Assembly: GCA_964450125.1 (NCBI GenBank)
Contig: CAYVDO010000012.1
Location: forward strand, 1-43,401
Source of the DNA: JADJOY01 sp964450125
GTDB taxonomy: Bacteria > JADJOY01
DNA length: 43,401 nucleotides
Direction: 5' to 3'
The position numbers and the translations under genes were made by a program. The notes beneath the pieces are model-generated. The model saw only the letters and a program-made list of their open reading frames with translations. It was not told the DNA's origin and did not search any database. Positions 15,845 to 24,170 of this stretch are shown one piece after another (the first letter of the stretch is position 1; every line of letters starts with the position of its first letter).

Positions 15845-15857
15845 CGTCCGCGCGTCT

Positions 15858-17396
15858 TCAGGCGAGCCAGTTGCGGATGCGCGGGCCGAAGAGCTTGAGC
15901 GCACCTTCGATTTCCTTGAACGACTTGTCGGTGAACGGGTACCAGGCGCGCTCGCGCTTGGTGTTCCAGCGGTGGATCAAGATCGGCAGCGCGTGCGAGT
16001 AGTCCTTGAGCGCGTCCACGCCGTTCACGCGCCCCACGCCGCTTTCCTTGAGCCCGCCGAATGGCGCCTCGGGAACGCCGTAGATCACCGCGGCGTCGTT
16101 GATCGTCACCGAGCCGGTCGCCATCCGTTTGGCGAGGCGAATTCCCTTGTCGATGTCCTTGGTCCACACGCTGCCGCTCAAGCCGTACGGAGAATCGTTG
16201 GCCATGCGGATGGCATCGTCCTCGTCCTTCACTCGCTGCACGGCCACCACCGGACCAAACGTTTCTTCGCGCATCACCGCCATGTCGTGATTGAGATCGA
16301 CGAGCACGGTGGGTTTGAAGAAGAGCCCCGGCCGGCTCGCATCGCGTTCACCGCCAACCACTGCGCGGGCGCCCGATTTCTTCGCTTCCTGGACCTGGCG
16401 TTCGACGATGGCGAGTTGCTTGTCCCAGAAAAGCGGTCCCACGTCGGCAGCCTCGTTGGGGGCGCCCCAACGGACCTTGCTTGCCACCTCGGTCACCTTG
16501 GCGATGAACGCATCCGCGACCGCTTCCACCACGTAGATGCGCTCGACGGACATGCAGATCTGGCCGGTGTTGAGGACGGATGCGAACACTGCGCCCTGTG
16601 CTGCCCGATCGAGGTCCGCATCCGCGCACACGATCATCGCATCCTTACCGCCAAGCTCGAGCGTGCATGGGATGAGCTGACGCGCGCACGAGGCGGCCAC
16701 CTTCTTGCCGGTGGCGACGCTACCGGTGAACGAGATCTTGTCGACGCCGGCGTCCACGAGCGCGGCGCCCGTTTCTCCATCGCCCTGAAGCACCTGCAGC
16801 ACGCCGGCTGGCACTCCCGCTTCCAGCAGGATCTCCGCCGCCGCCGCGCCCGAACGCGGCGAGATCTCCGAAGGCTTGAGGATCACGGCGTTGCCGGCGA
16901 GAAGCGCCTGCACCGTGGGGTTGAGCGACAGCGCCAACGGCCCGTTCCACGGCGTGATGATCCCCACCACGCCGAGCGGGCGATAGGTGACGAGCAGCTT
17001 CTTGAGCGGTCGCATGTAGCCGTGGAGCTTGCGCCACTCGTCGGCGAGATCGTCGGGCGCGCGTGCGCTCCAGTAGTTGAGGAAATCGCAACACGCCACC
17101 AACTCCATGGCGGTGGCCTCCGTGCGCGTCTTGCCGGACTCACGGATCAAGATCTCGACCAGCTCGTCCTTGCGCCGGATCAGCACGTCGAGAGCGCTGC
17201 GGACGATCCGGGCACGCTCGGCCACGGGCGTGGCACCCCACGCCGGCTGTGCAGCGCGGGCCGCGGCGACGGCAGCGCGCACGTCGTCAGCGGTCGCGAC
17301 CGTGATCTCACCCGCCGGCTCGAGCGTGGCCGGGCTCTTGAGCCCGATCCGCCGCCGTCCGTCCGCCCCTCGTGCCAACTCTTCCGCGATCGCCAT
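15858..17396 (-). CDS. Aldehyde dehydrogenase (NAD(P)+)
   Basis: ALDH superfamily enzyme oxidising an aldehyde to the acid, 512 residues from ATG 17394-17396 (GGGGGTG upstream; a GTG six bases earlier is possible). Catalytic and binding residues are Asn151 (PWNGPLALS), the cofactor loop FTGSVATGKKV (223-233), Glu247 in LELGGKDA, the nucleophile Cys281 in NTGQICMSVERIYV, and EAPFGGLKESGVGR. The C-terminus carries about 35 extra residues (RERAWYPFTDKSFKEIEG). It is the last gene of the leftward SDR-fusion-ALDH arm, 30 bases after the fusion gene. The substrate is probably an aldehyde made by the P450/SDR steps; that is inference. Confidence 0.93.
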   Translation of the reverse strand: MAIAEELARGADGRRRIGLKSPATLEPAGEITVATADDVRAAVAAARAAQPAWGATPVAERARIVRSALDVLIRRKDELVEILIRESGKTRTEATAMELVACCDFLNYWSARAPDDLADEWRKLHGYMRPLKKLLVTYRPLGVVGIITPWNGPLALSLNPTVQALLAGNAVILKPSEISPRSGAAAAEILLEAGVPAGVLQVLQGDGETGAALVDAGVDKISFTGSVATGKKVAASCARQLIPCTLELGGKDAMIVCADADLDRAAQGAVFASVLNTGQICMSVERIYVVEAVADAFIAKVTEVASKVRWGAPNEAADVGPLFWDKQLAIVERQVQEAKKSGARAVVGGERDASRPGLFFKPTVLVDLNHDMAVMREETFGPVVAVQRVKDEDDAIRMANDSPYGLSGSVWTKDIDKGIRLAKRMATGSVTINDAAVIYGVPEAPFGGLKESGVGRVNGVDALKDYSHALPILIHRWNTKRERAWYPFTDKSFKEIEGALKLFGPRIRNWLA

Positions 17397-17426
17397 GGTC
17401 ACACCCCCGCGCCCCTCGCAGCCGAT

Positions 17427-19751
17427 TCAACCCCGCACACCGCCCGTTTCCAGGATTCCCCAGCCCGTCCGTTCACCCGATCGGTACCGCGCGATGCCAT
17501 CGTGGAGCACCGTGTCGCGAAATCGCGCCGGCACGGCGGCGCGCACGTCTTCCACCACGATGCAATGCTCGCAACCCGAGGCGCTCACGATAAGAAGCTC
17601 GCCGCCGCGCGCGGGACCGATCGGATCGTCGGAGTGCACGCGGATCGCGACCGTGCCCAGAGGCTCAGCATCACTGCCGCCCTCGGACACGCAGCCGACG
17701 TGGATCGGCGGGAAGTCCGGACCGAATCGAATCTCGACCGCGTTGAACCAGAGGCTGTCGTCGGGCGTCTCTCCGACGCGCCCACTCGCGTAGGTCCAGC
17801 GCCAGAACTTGTCCCAATCGCGCTCACCGCCGAACGAATGGTCGCGGTGGGCCCAGCCGGAGAATGCGAACGATTCGCCGTCGAGGGTCACGGTTCCGGT
17901 CGCGCGGCCCGCGTGCTCGATGTGCCGCGGCACCTGGTCCACCGTGCTGCCGGGTGGCGGCGGATACTTGTAGGGCGGCGCGATCCCTTCCCAGAGCAGA
18001 TCGAAGCCGCACCCCTCTCCCGCGTAGGTGAGCGCGAAGCTCTGGAGCGGCTCGCGCCACTCGATCGTGACGCCCGCAGCCAGCACCAATCGCCTGCTCT
18101 CGAACGGTACCGGCGGCAGGCTCTCCAGCATCACGTGGTGGACCAAGTCGTGCCCGCGGATGATGCCGAGATAGAGGTTGCTCTGCCCCAAGTTCGATTG
18201 CAGCCCTGCGCGGAACACCACGCCGACGTCGAGCGCAGGGTCATACATGGGAAACCAGAAGCTCTCGTTCCAGAGCGGCAACGACGCGGGCCCCGGTTCG
18301 TGCCGCCGATCATCCTCGACCGTGATCTCCCGGTCGCTGGAGTCGACCACCTCCCGCGCCGTGTAGGTAGCACCGGGGCCGGCGAACACCAAGGCGCTGA
18401 TGATCTCCTCGAGCTGCATCATCGTGGAGATGTCGCCGTCGATCACGAGCTTGCCGGACAGGAACGTCTGCGCGCGATCGAGCTCGCCGCGCTGGAGCGC
18501 ATGCCAGTCGTCGGCGTCGCAACGAACGGTGATGTCCGGATCGGCGACCTCCCCGTCGACGCGAGTGCCCATGCCGCGGTCGGCGATCAAGTACCAGCGG
18601 TAGCCGTTCGGGCCGGTCAGATCGAACTGAACCCGCACCACCGCCGCCGTGATCTGTGTCGTGCCGCGTGCCAGCGCCTGGCCCGGTGGCTCGAGCCCGA
18701 GCAGGGCGGCGATCCGCTGGGTCGGCGCGTTGTTCGTCTCGAAATCGGGAGTGGGTAGCGGCGTCCCCACGGCCCGCATGATCGACGCGACGCGCACCAT
18801 GATCACCGCGAAACGCATCGCCGCGAACACTTCCCAGTAATCGAGGTCGAAGGCGGCGAAACCGACGCTACTCTCCCACCGCGCGATGGTCTCTGCGCGG
18901 CTCGGCAAGCCGGCGAGACGCGGAATGCCGTAGCCCTCGCTGTGATGCCAGTCGAGGAAGAGCCACCACGCGAGATCGGCACTCGGCTCACCGAGGAAGG
19001 CCATCTCCCAATCCAATACGGCGGCGACGCGATCGCCATCGAAGATCAGATTCGGCAACCGCGCGTCGCCCCAGCACAGCCGGCGCCGCACCGTCGCGGG
19101 GCGCTGGGCACTCAGCCACGCGAGCGCGGCCCGCGTGGTGGGGTGACCCGCGGTGTCACCCGACGCCCAATCCAGGTAGCTGGACCAGTACCCGAGCTCC
19201 TGGTCCAGCAGGTCACCGCGCCGCTCGTGCTTCTCCAGGAAGCCGAGACCGATGGCGTCGGGATTCAGCCGGTGGATCGCGGCCAGCTCGTCGATCCCCG
19301 CCCACCACATCGCCGCCCGCCGTTCGGGCGAGGCGTCGCGAAGCAGACCGGCGGCGTGATAGGGCGGCACGTCCGATGGCACCACGCCCGCCACGCGTCG
19401 CATCACGTAGAAGGGCGTCCCCAGAAGCCCTCGGTGCTCACTCGCCCATCGCACCTCGGGAACGTGTACGGGCGACGACGCCAATGCCTCGAGCACGCGT
19501 CGTTGCACGCTCAAGTCGTAGTCCGGGAACACCAGATGCTCGGAGGGCTGGGCACGCAGCACCAGCGGCTCGACGACCTCGCGACCTGCGCGCACGTAAC
19601 GCAGGTCGAAGAGCACCGTCTCGTTCGAAAGGCCGGCGCTCGGTACGCGCAGCCCTTCGATCGCGACGCCGGCGGCATCGCCGAGGCGCGGCGCGATCCA
19701 TCCGGCGAGCTTGTCGGCGAGCGGAGCGAGATCCCGCTTCGTGAAGATCAT
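17427..19751 (-). CDS. APH-type kinase / SCP2 / lipocalin-like (AttH/CrtC) three-domain fusion
   Basis: 774 residues in three parts. About 25-355 is an aminoglycoside-phosphotransferase/choline-kinase fold: PSAGLSNET near the nucleotide loop, catalytic WGDARLPN (227-234, Asp229 and Asn234), and the metal Asp247 in LDWE. About 365-465 resembles an SCP2 sterol-carrier domain (ITVRCDADDWHALQRGEL, then FLSGKLVIDGD). About 485-770 is a beta-rich region with GWAHRDHSFGGERDW, recalling AttH/CrtC-type lipocalin-like domains. APH-fold proteins of this kind are often found with acyl-CoA and lipid catabolism. The start ATG 19749-19751 lies 21 bases after the SDR stop. Domain calls are from motifs; the activity is unknown. 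All three parts are in one frame without interruption. Confidence 0.8.
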   Translation of the reverse strand: MIFTKRDLAPLADKLAGWIAPRLGDAAGVAIEGLRVPSAGLSNETVLFDLRYVRAGREVVEPLVLRAQPSEHLVFPDYDLSVQRRVLEALASSPVHVPEVRWASEHRGLLGTPFYVMRRVAGVVPSDVPPYHAAGLLRDASPERRAAMWWAGIDELAAIHRLNPDAIGLGFLEKHERRGDLLDQELGYWSSYLDWASGDTAGHPTTRAALAWLSAQRPATVRRRLCWGDARLPNLIFDGDRVAAVLDWEMAFLGEPSADLAWWLFLDWHHSEGYGIPRLAGLPSRAETIARWESSVGFAAFDLDYWEVFAAMRFAVIMVRVASIMRAVGTPLPTPDFETNNAPTQRIAALLGLEPPGQALARGTTQITAAVVRVQFDLTGPNGYRWYLIADRGMGTRVDGEVADPDITVRCDADDWHALQRGELDRAQTFLSGKLVIDGDISTMMQLEEIISALVFAGPGATYTAREVVDSSDREITVEDDRRHEPGPASLPLWNESFWFPMYDPALDVGVVFRAGLQSNLGQSNLYLGIIRGHDLVHHVMLESLPPVPFESRRLVLAAGVTIEWREPLQSFALTYAGEGCGFDLLWEGIAPPYKYPPPPGSTVDQVPRHIEHAGRATGTVTLDGESFAFSGWAHRDHSFGGERDWDKFWRWTYASGRVGETPDDSLWFNAVEIRFGPDFPPIHVGCVSEGGSDAEPLGTVAIRVHSDDPIGPARGGELLIVSASGCEHCIVVEDVRAAVPARFRDTVLHDGIARYRSGERTGWGILETGGVRG

Positions 19752-19772
19752 CCGCCCCGCCCCGTTCGGTGC

Positions 19773-20558
19773 TCAGGAATTCTCGGCCTTGTGCATGATG
19801 GTCCAGAGCAGGCCGGGGAGGAAGCGCCTGAGGCGCAGCAACACTTTGGCCTCGGCGAGCGGGTAGAGAATCTCCTCGCCGCGCTCGATGCCCTTCTCGA
19901 TCTCCTCGACGATCACCTTGGGATCGGCCATTCGGTTCTGCTCGATGCCGATCTGGACCGTGCGCGGGTTCGAGGTCTGGACGGCCTGCTGGATGAGCGG
20001 CGTGTTGGTCATCGGCGGGCACACCAGCATGATCCGCACGCCGCTCGAGCGGTTCTCGTGGATCAACACCTCCGCGAACGTGTTGATCGCGGCCTTGCTG
20101 GCGCAATAGGCCGCCATGTGCGGCACCAGCACGTGCCCCGCGAGCGAGCCGAAGAGGATCAGGTCGCCCGAGCCGCGAGCCTTCATCTGCGGCAACGTGG
20201 CACGAGCCACGTACACCGAGCCTTCGTAGTTGACGCGCATCAAGCGCACGATCGACTCGAGCGGCATGTCGAGCGCCAGCGCCGTGGGCATGATGCCTGC
20301 GGCGTGGGTCACGCGATCGATCGGCCCGAGTTCCTTCTCGATGGCGCGGATGGTCTCGGTGATGCGGTTCGCGTCGCTCACGTCGCACACGTAGGGCTTG
20401 AGGCGATCGGGACTCTTGGCGATCGTGGTCGGGAGCTTCGCCTCGTCGATGTCCAGGCACGCCACCGTCGCACCCGCCTCGGCGAGCTTCCACGCCGAGA
20501 GCTGGCCCATGCCGCTCGCCGCTCCCGTCACCAGCGCTACCTTGCCGCGAAATGCCAT
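19773..20558 (-). CDS. Short-chain dehydrogenase/reductase
   Basis: Classical SDR of 261 residues: cofactor motif TGAASGMG (11-18), Asp36 after the second strand (CLDIDE, suggesting NAD+ preference), HAAG (85-88, in place of NAAG), Ser138, and Tyr151-xxx-Lys155 (YCASK). The C-terminus (LLRLRRFLPGLLWTIMHK) is hydrophobic and basic, as in membrane-associated sterol or retinol type SDRs. ATG 20556-20558 follows GGAGG. It is the first gene of the leftward arm, with its promoter region holding the TetR-type palindrome. The likely role is alcohol/ketone interconversion on the P450 product; the substrate is unknown. Confidence 0.92.
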   Translation of the reverse strand: MAFRGKVALVTGAASGMGQLSAWKLAEAGATVACLDIDEAKLPTTIAKSPDRLKPYVCDVSDANRITETIRAIEKELGPIDRVTHAAGIMPTALALDMPLESIVRLMRVNYEGSVYVARATLPQMKARGSGDLILFGSLAGHVLVPHMAAYCASKAAINTFAEVLIHENRSSGVRIMLVCPPMTNTPLIQQAVQTSNPRTVQIGIEQNRMADPKVIVEEIEKGIERGEEILYPLAEAKVLLRLRRFLPGLLWTIMHKAENS

Positions 20559-20571
20559 GCTTCCTCCATTT

Positions 20572-20591
20572 CCAAACGATCGTTCGTTTGG
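20572..20591. promoter_or_regulatory. TetR-type operator between divergent SDR and P450 genes
   Basis: Perfect inverted repeat CCAAACGA (20572-20579), 4-base centre, TCGTTTGG (20584-20591). It lies in the 84-base gap between the two divergent starts. TATA-like sequence is adjacent on both strands (TATAGC plus at 20597-20602, TATACC minus at 20596-20601), so a bound dimer would block both promoters. The local TetR gene at 21872 is the natural candidate regulator. Confidence 0.7.
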
Positions 20592-20642
20592 TACGGTATA
20601 GCAAAGGTCGCGTCTCGGAGCTACCCGAGGGGAGGAAGAGTC

Positions 20643-21875
20643 ATGAAACCTGAGTTCGATCTCTACGACGCCAAGCGCTACGAGCAAGACGGGCCGCCGT
20701 TCGAGGCCTTCCGCTGGCTGCGCCAGAACGCGCCGGTCTACCGGCATGCCGAGCCCAAGGGGCCGGGCTTCTGGGCCGTGACCCGCTACCAAGACATCGT
20801 TCACTGCTCCACCCGTCCGCTCGTCTTCTCGAGCTGGATCGGCGGCACCAACATCGAGGACTACGGCGAAGACGACCTGGTGGCCATGCGCGCGATGCTC
20901 GCCAACATGGATCCGCCGGCGCATTCGAAGTACCGCCGCCTGGTGAGCGCCGGCTTCACCCCCCGCATGATCTCGCGTCTCGAGCCGCATCTGCGGACGC
21001 TCGCTCGCGAGATCATCGGCGCGGTCGCCGAGCGCGGGGCCTGCGACTTCGTCACCGATCTCGCAGTCGAGTTTCCGCTTCAGACCATCACCGAGTTCCT
21101 CGGCGTGCCGCGCGAGGAGCGCAAGAAGATCTTCGACTGGTCGAACACCCTCATCGCCTGGGACGATCCCGAATACCAGGGCCAGAGCGATCCGCGCACG
21201 GCGGCCATGCAGATCTGGGGCTACGCCAACGAGCTCGCCGAGCGTCGTCGCGCCGAAGGCAACGGCACCGACCTGGTGAGCGTCCTCATCAACTCGATCG
21301 TCGATGGCGAGACCCTCGGACCGCAGCAGTTCGAGCTCTTCTTCTTGCTCCTGTCGGTCGCGGGCAACGAGACCACGCGCAACCTGATCTCGGGCGGGAT
21401 GCTGGCGCTCTTCCAGAATCCGGACCAGCTCGCCCGCCTGAAGGCAGATTCGAGCCTCTTGCCCACCGCCGTCGACGAGATGCTGCGCTGGGTGACGCCG
21501 GTGAACTACTTCCGCCGTACGGTGTCCGAGGACACCGAGCTCGGCGGCGAGAAGCTCAAGGCCGGCGACAAGATCGCCATGTACTACACGTCGGCGAACC
21601 GGGACGAGAGCATGTTCACCGATCCCGACCGCTTCGACATCACGCGCAACCCCAACGAGCACCTCACCTTCGGTGTCGGCGAGCACTTCTGCTTGGGCGC
21701 CAGCCTCGCGCGCCTGGAGATCCGCATCTTCTTCGAAGAGCTCTTCCAGATGCTTCCGGACATCGAGCTGGTCGGCCCGGTGCGTCGCCTGCGCTCGAAC
21801 TTCATCAACGGCATCAAGTCGATGCCCGTGAAGTTCACGCCGGTCCGAAACGCCGTGCCGCGCAGCGCAGCGTGA
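20643..21875 (+). CDS. Cytochrome P450
   Basis: Soluble bacterial class P450, 410 residues. It shows the I-helix oxygen motif AGNETT (240-245), ExxR (279-282, EMLR), and the haem loop FGVGEHFCLG with ligand Cys350. The conserved MDPPAHSKYRRLV (89-101) and FTPRMI stretches resemble the CYP124/125/142-type sterol or long-chain hydroxylases of actinobacteria, but subfamily placement is only an impression. A strong GGGGAGGAAGAG site precedes ATG 20643. No ferredoxin or reductase gene is nearby, so electrons come from elsewhere. First gene of the rightward arm; its stop overlaps the TetR start (GTGA). Confidence 0.95.
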   Translation: MKPEFDLYDAKRYEQDGPPFEAFRWLRQNAPVYRHAEPKGPGFWAVTRYQDIVHCSTRPLVFSSWIGGTNIEDYGEDDLVAMRAMLANMDPPAHSKYRRLVSAGFTPRMISRLEPHLRTLAREIIGAVAERGACDFVTDLAVEFPLQTITEFLGVPREERKKIFDWSNTLIAWDDPEYQGQSDPRTAAMQIWGYANELAERRRAEGNGTDLVSVLINSIVDGETLGPQQFELFFLLLSVAGNETTRNLISGGMLALFQNPDQLARLKADSSLLPTAVDEMLRWVTPVNYFRRTVSEDTELGGEKLKAGDKIAMYYTSANRDESMFTDPDRFDITRNPNEHLTFGVGEHFCLGASLARLEIRIFFEELFQMLPDIELVGPVRRLRSNFINGIKSMPVKFTPVRNAVPRSAA

Positions 21876-22657
21876 GGAGCGTTCCGTTGCTCGCGCGAGC
21901 TGCGCGCGCTCCCGCGGGGACACGCCGCAAGCCGTCCGCGGCGCGTGCCCGCCCCGGGCGGCAGACGGGCAGCGGCAAACGTGGCCGTCCCAAGGGCGGG
22001 AACGGTGCGCAGACACGCGACCAGATCCTGGACGCCGCCGAGCGGCTCTACGCCGAGCGTGGGTTCGCGGGCACGGCGATCCGCGACATCGCGCGCTTGG
22101 TGGGACTCAACCCGGCGAGCCTTTATGCCCACTTTCCGGGCAAAGACAGCATCTACGCGGCCGTGCTCACACGCGGCCTCAAGCCCTTCGTCGAGATCAA
22201 CGAGGCGATCCTCGGCACCGGCTGGACCGAAGCTGCCATGTCGCAAGGCATGGATGCGCTGATGGAGCACCTCGTGATGCGGCCGCAGGTGCTGAGACTC
22301 GTGCTTCACGAGGCGCTCACCGGCGGTGCTCACCTGCCGCGGATGATGCGCCAATGGCTCGAGCCGGGTTACGGGCTGGCGTTGGCGGCGTTTCGCACCG
22401 GTGCCCGCCCACTCTTGCGTTCCGAATGGACGGAAGAGGACGTCCCGGATCTCGTGGCGTCGGTCTTCTTCCTGATCCTGGGCCACGTCGTGGTGGCGCC
22501 GCTGCTCGCCGACGTCTTCGGTGGCCATGCCGCCGCTGCGCGCAGCGTTCCGAGGCGAGTCGAGTTCCTGCGCAAGGCCGTTCGTGTGTTGCTGTTCGAA
22601 TCCCCACCCGTCCGTGATCCGGCGAAGAAGCGAAAGAAGGAGAGGAAGCGACGATGA
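21872..22657 (+). CDS. TetR/AcrR-family transcriptional regulator
   Basis: 261 residues. The DNA-binding domain is at about 48-97 (TRDQILDAAERLYAERGFAG, then IRDIARLVGLNPASLYAHFPGKD, helix-turn-helix about 66-87), followed by an all-helical ligand domain. It is unusual in having a 45-residue Arg/Lys/Pro/Gly-rich tail before the domain (containing GKRGRPKGG) and a KKRKKERKRR end. The GTG start overlaps the P450 stop, and its own stop overlaps the next start in ATGA (22654-22657), so P450, regulator and oxygenase are translated as one unit. It probably binds the palindrome at 20572-20591 and is released by the pathway substrate or an acyl-CoA; this is inferred from the layout. Confidence 0.93.
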   Translation: MRSVPLLARAARAPAGTRRKPSAARARPGRQTGSGKRGRPKGGNGAQTRDQILDAAERLYAERGFAGTAIRDIARLVGLNPASLYAHFPGKDSIYAAVLTRGLKPFVEINEAILGTGWTEAAMSQGMDALMEHLVMRPQVLRLVLHEALTGGAHLPRMMRQWLEPGYGLALAAFRTGARPLLRSEWTEEDVPDLVASVFFLILGHVVVAPLLADVFGGHAAAARSVPRRVEFLRKAVRVLLFESPPVRDPAKKRKKERKRR

Positions 22658-23787
22658 AGACCCCCATCTGCGAACGACTCGGGATCGAGTATCCGATCTT
22701 CGCGTTCAGCCATTGCCGTGACGTGGTGGCGGCGGTGAGCAAGGCCGGTGGCCTGGGCGTGCTGGGCGCCGTGGCGTTCAGCCCCGAGGAGCTCGAGCGC
22801 GAGCTCGTGTGGATCGACGAGCACGTCGACGGCAAGCCCTACGGCGTCGACACGGTCATGCCGGCCGCCTACCTGGGCAAGGACCAGGGAGACCTCGGCA
22901 AGATCGACCTCCAGGCGATGATCCCCGACGAGCACAAGGAGTTCATCAAGAGCCTGCTCACCCGCTATGGCGTGCCCGAGCTGCCGCCCGGGCAGGACGC
23001 GTGGGAGTCGCTGCTCGGCTGGTCGGTGTCCGCGGGCCGCGCCCACGTCGAGATCGCGATGAAGCATCCCATCAAGCTCCTCGCCAACGCGCTCGGCCCT
23101 CCGCCCGAGGACGTCGTCGAGCGCGCTCACGCGGGCGGCGTGCTGGTGGCCGCGCTCTGCGGCTCAGTCGATCAAGCGATCAAACAGAAGGAAGCCGGCG
23201 TCGACATCGTCGTCGCGGCGGGCTACGAGGCCGGTGGTCACACCGGCGACATCTCGAGCCTGGTGCTGGTGCCGCAGGTCGTGGACGCCATCGCGCCCAC
23301 GCCGGTGCTCGCCGCAGGCGGCATCGGTTCGGGGCGCCAAATGGCCGCGGCGCTCGTGCTCGGCGCGCAAGGTGTGTGGACCGGATCGCTCTGGCTCGCC
23401 ACCGCGGAGAGCGACTGCGTGCCGGCCCTCAAGGAGAAGCTCATCGCCGCCAGCTCGCGCGACACGGTGCGGTCGAAGTGCATCAGCGGCAAGCCGGCGC
23501 GCCAGCTCAAGACGCCCTGGACGGACGCCTGGGACGGCCCAGATTCGCCGGGAACGCTACCGATGCCGCTGCAGTGGATGGCGACCTCGGAGGCGCTTAC
23601 GCGCATCTACCAACACGCGCAGACGCGCAAGCCCGGCTCGGCCGAGCTGCTCGGCACACCTGTCGGTCAGGTCGTCGGCCAGATCAAGCAGATGAAGCCG
23701 GCGCGCGAGGTGGTGCGTGAGCTCGTCGAAGGCTCGATCGACGCCGTCGAGCGCGCCAGCCAGGTATTGGGACTGAGTGACGATTGA
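22654..23787 (+). CDS. Nitronate monooxygenase-family FMN protein
   Basis: 377-residue TIM-barrel flavoprotein of the 2-nitropropane dioxygenase/enoyl reductase-like family. Family marks are the N-terminal CERLGIEYPIFAFSHC, VSKAGGLGVLGA, the FMN-binding GYEAGGHTG (240s on the strand SLVLVPQVVDA), and VLAAGGIGSGRQMAAALVLGA followed by GVWTGSLWLAT. Related proteins in mycobacteria act on steroid ring intermediates as dehydrogenases rather than on nitronates, which would suit this locus, but the sequence alone does not show the substrate. ATG 22654 overlaps the TetR stop. The gene ends two bases before repeat copy D. Confidence 0.88.
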   Translation: MKTPICERLGIEYPIFAFSHCRDVVAAVSKAGGLGVLGAVAFSPEELERELVWIDEHVDGKPYGVDTVMPAAYLGKDQGDLGKIDLQAMIPDEHKEFIKSLLTRYGVPELPPGQDAWESLLGWSVSAGRAHVEIAMKHPIKLLANALGPPPEDVVERAHAGGVLVAALCGSVDQAIKQKEAGVDIVVAAGYEAGGHTGDISSLVLVPQVVDAIAPTPVLAAGGIGSGRQMAAALVLGAQGVWTGSLWLATAESDCVPALKEKLIAASSRDTVRSKCISGKPARQLKTPWTDAWDGPDSPGTLPMPLQWMATSEALTRIYQHAQTRKPGSAELLGTPVGQVVGQIKQMKPAREVVRELVEGSIDAVERASQVLGLSDD

Positions 23788-23789
23788 TT

Positions 23790-23905
23790 CGGGGGGCTTT
23801 TCAAGCCCCCCGCCCAGCGCGGCGAAGCCGCGCTGGGACCCACCCCCAAGGCACTCGGCTAACGCTCGCGGCTCGCCGCTGGCTCGCGGAGAGATCGACG
23901 GCGAG
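23790..23905 (+). repeat. Repeat copy D
   Basis: Hairpin 1 has 10-bp arms at 23790-23799 / 23803-23812, identical to copy A. Hairpin 2 has 11-bp arms CCCAGCGCGGC / GCCGCGCTGGG (23813-23823 / 23827-23837). The CCCACCCCCAAG block and the GGCTCGCCGCTGGCTCGCGG-AGAGATCGA tail follow. It starts two bases after the stop of the upstream gene and has the same orientation. Confidence 0.8.
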
Positions 23906-23950
23906 CGTCGACACCGTCGGGCATACAGGACGGTTGCGAAGCCCGTGCAG

Positions 23951-24055
23951 GGCTTCTCAAGGCTCCCGACCGCGGGACCGGCGCGATTCCCGCGGGGGTC
24001 CACCCTCGAGTCGCTCCGTTCGCTCGTGCGTTGCCGCTGGCACGGGCAGCGGTCG
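23951..24055 (+). repeat. Repeat copy F, diverged
   Basis: Degenerate unit in tandem with copy D: GGCTTCTCAAGGCTCCC, a 7-bp hairpin CGCGGGA/TCCCGCG (23971-23977 / 23988-23994), then GTCCACCCTCGAGTCGCTCC and GCTCG tails in the same order as copy A. With copy D it fills the gap 23788-24170, where no gene is apparent. Confidence 0.55.
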
Positions 24056-24170
24056 ATGCGGGCGTGGCGGCCGGCCGACACACGCGATTCGATTCGCCCA
24101 TTTGCGTTGAATTCTCGTGCATTCCAGGCGAATCTTGCATTCGCTTCCGCGCTTGGTTCCGATACCCACC

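Noticed and set aside
15481..16167. Frames translating through the N run and repeats B and C
   Set aside because: They depend on undefined bases and repeat sequence; no protein features.
15972..18758. Very long open frame on the plus strand opposite the aldehyde dehydrogenase and the fusion gene (over 900 codons)
   Set aside because: It is antisense to two genes with clear catalytic motifs, crosses gene boundaries and reads as His/Arg/Asp-rich low-quality sequence. Long antisense frames are expected at this GC content.
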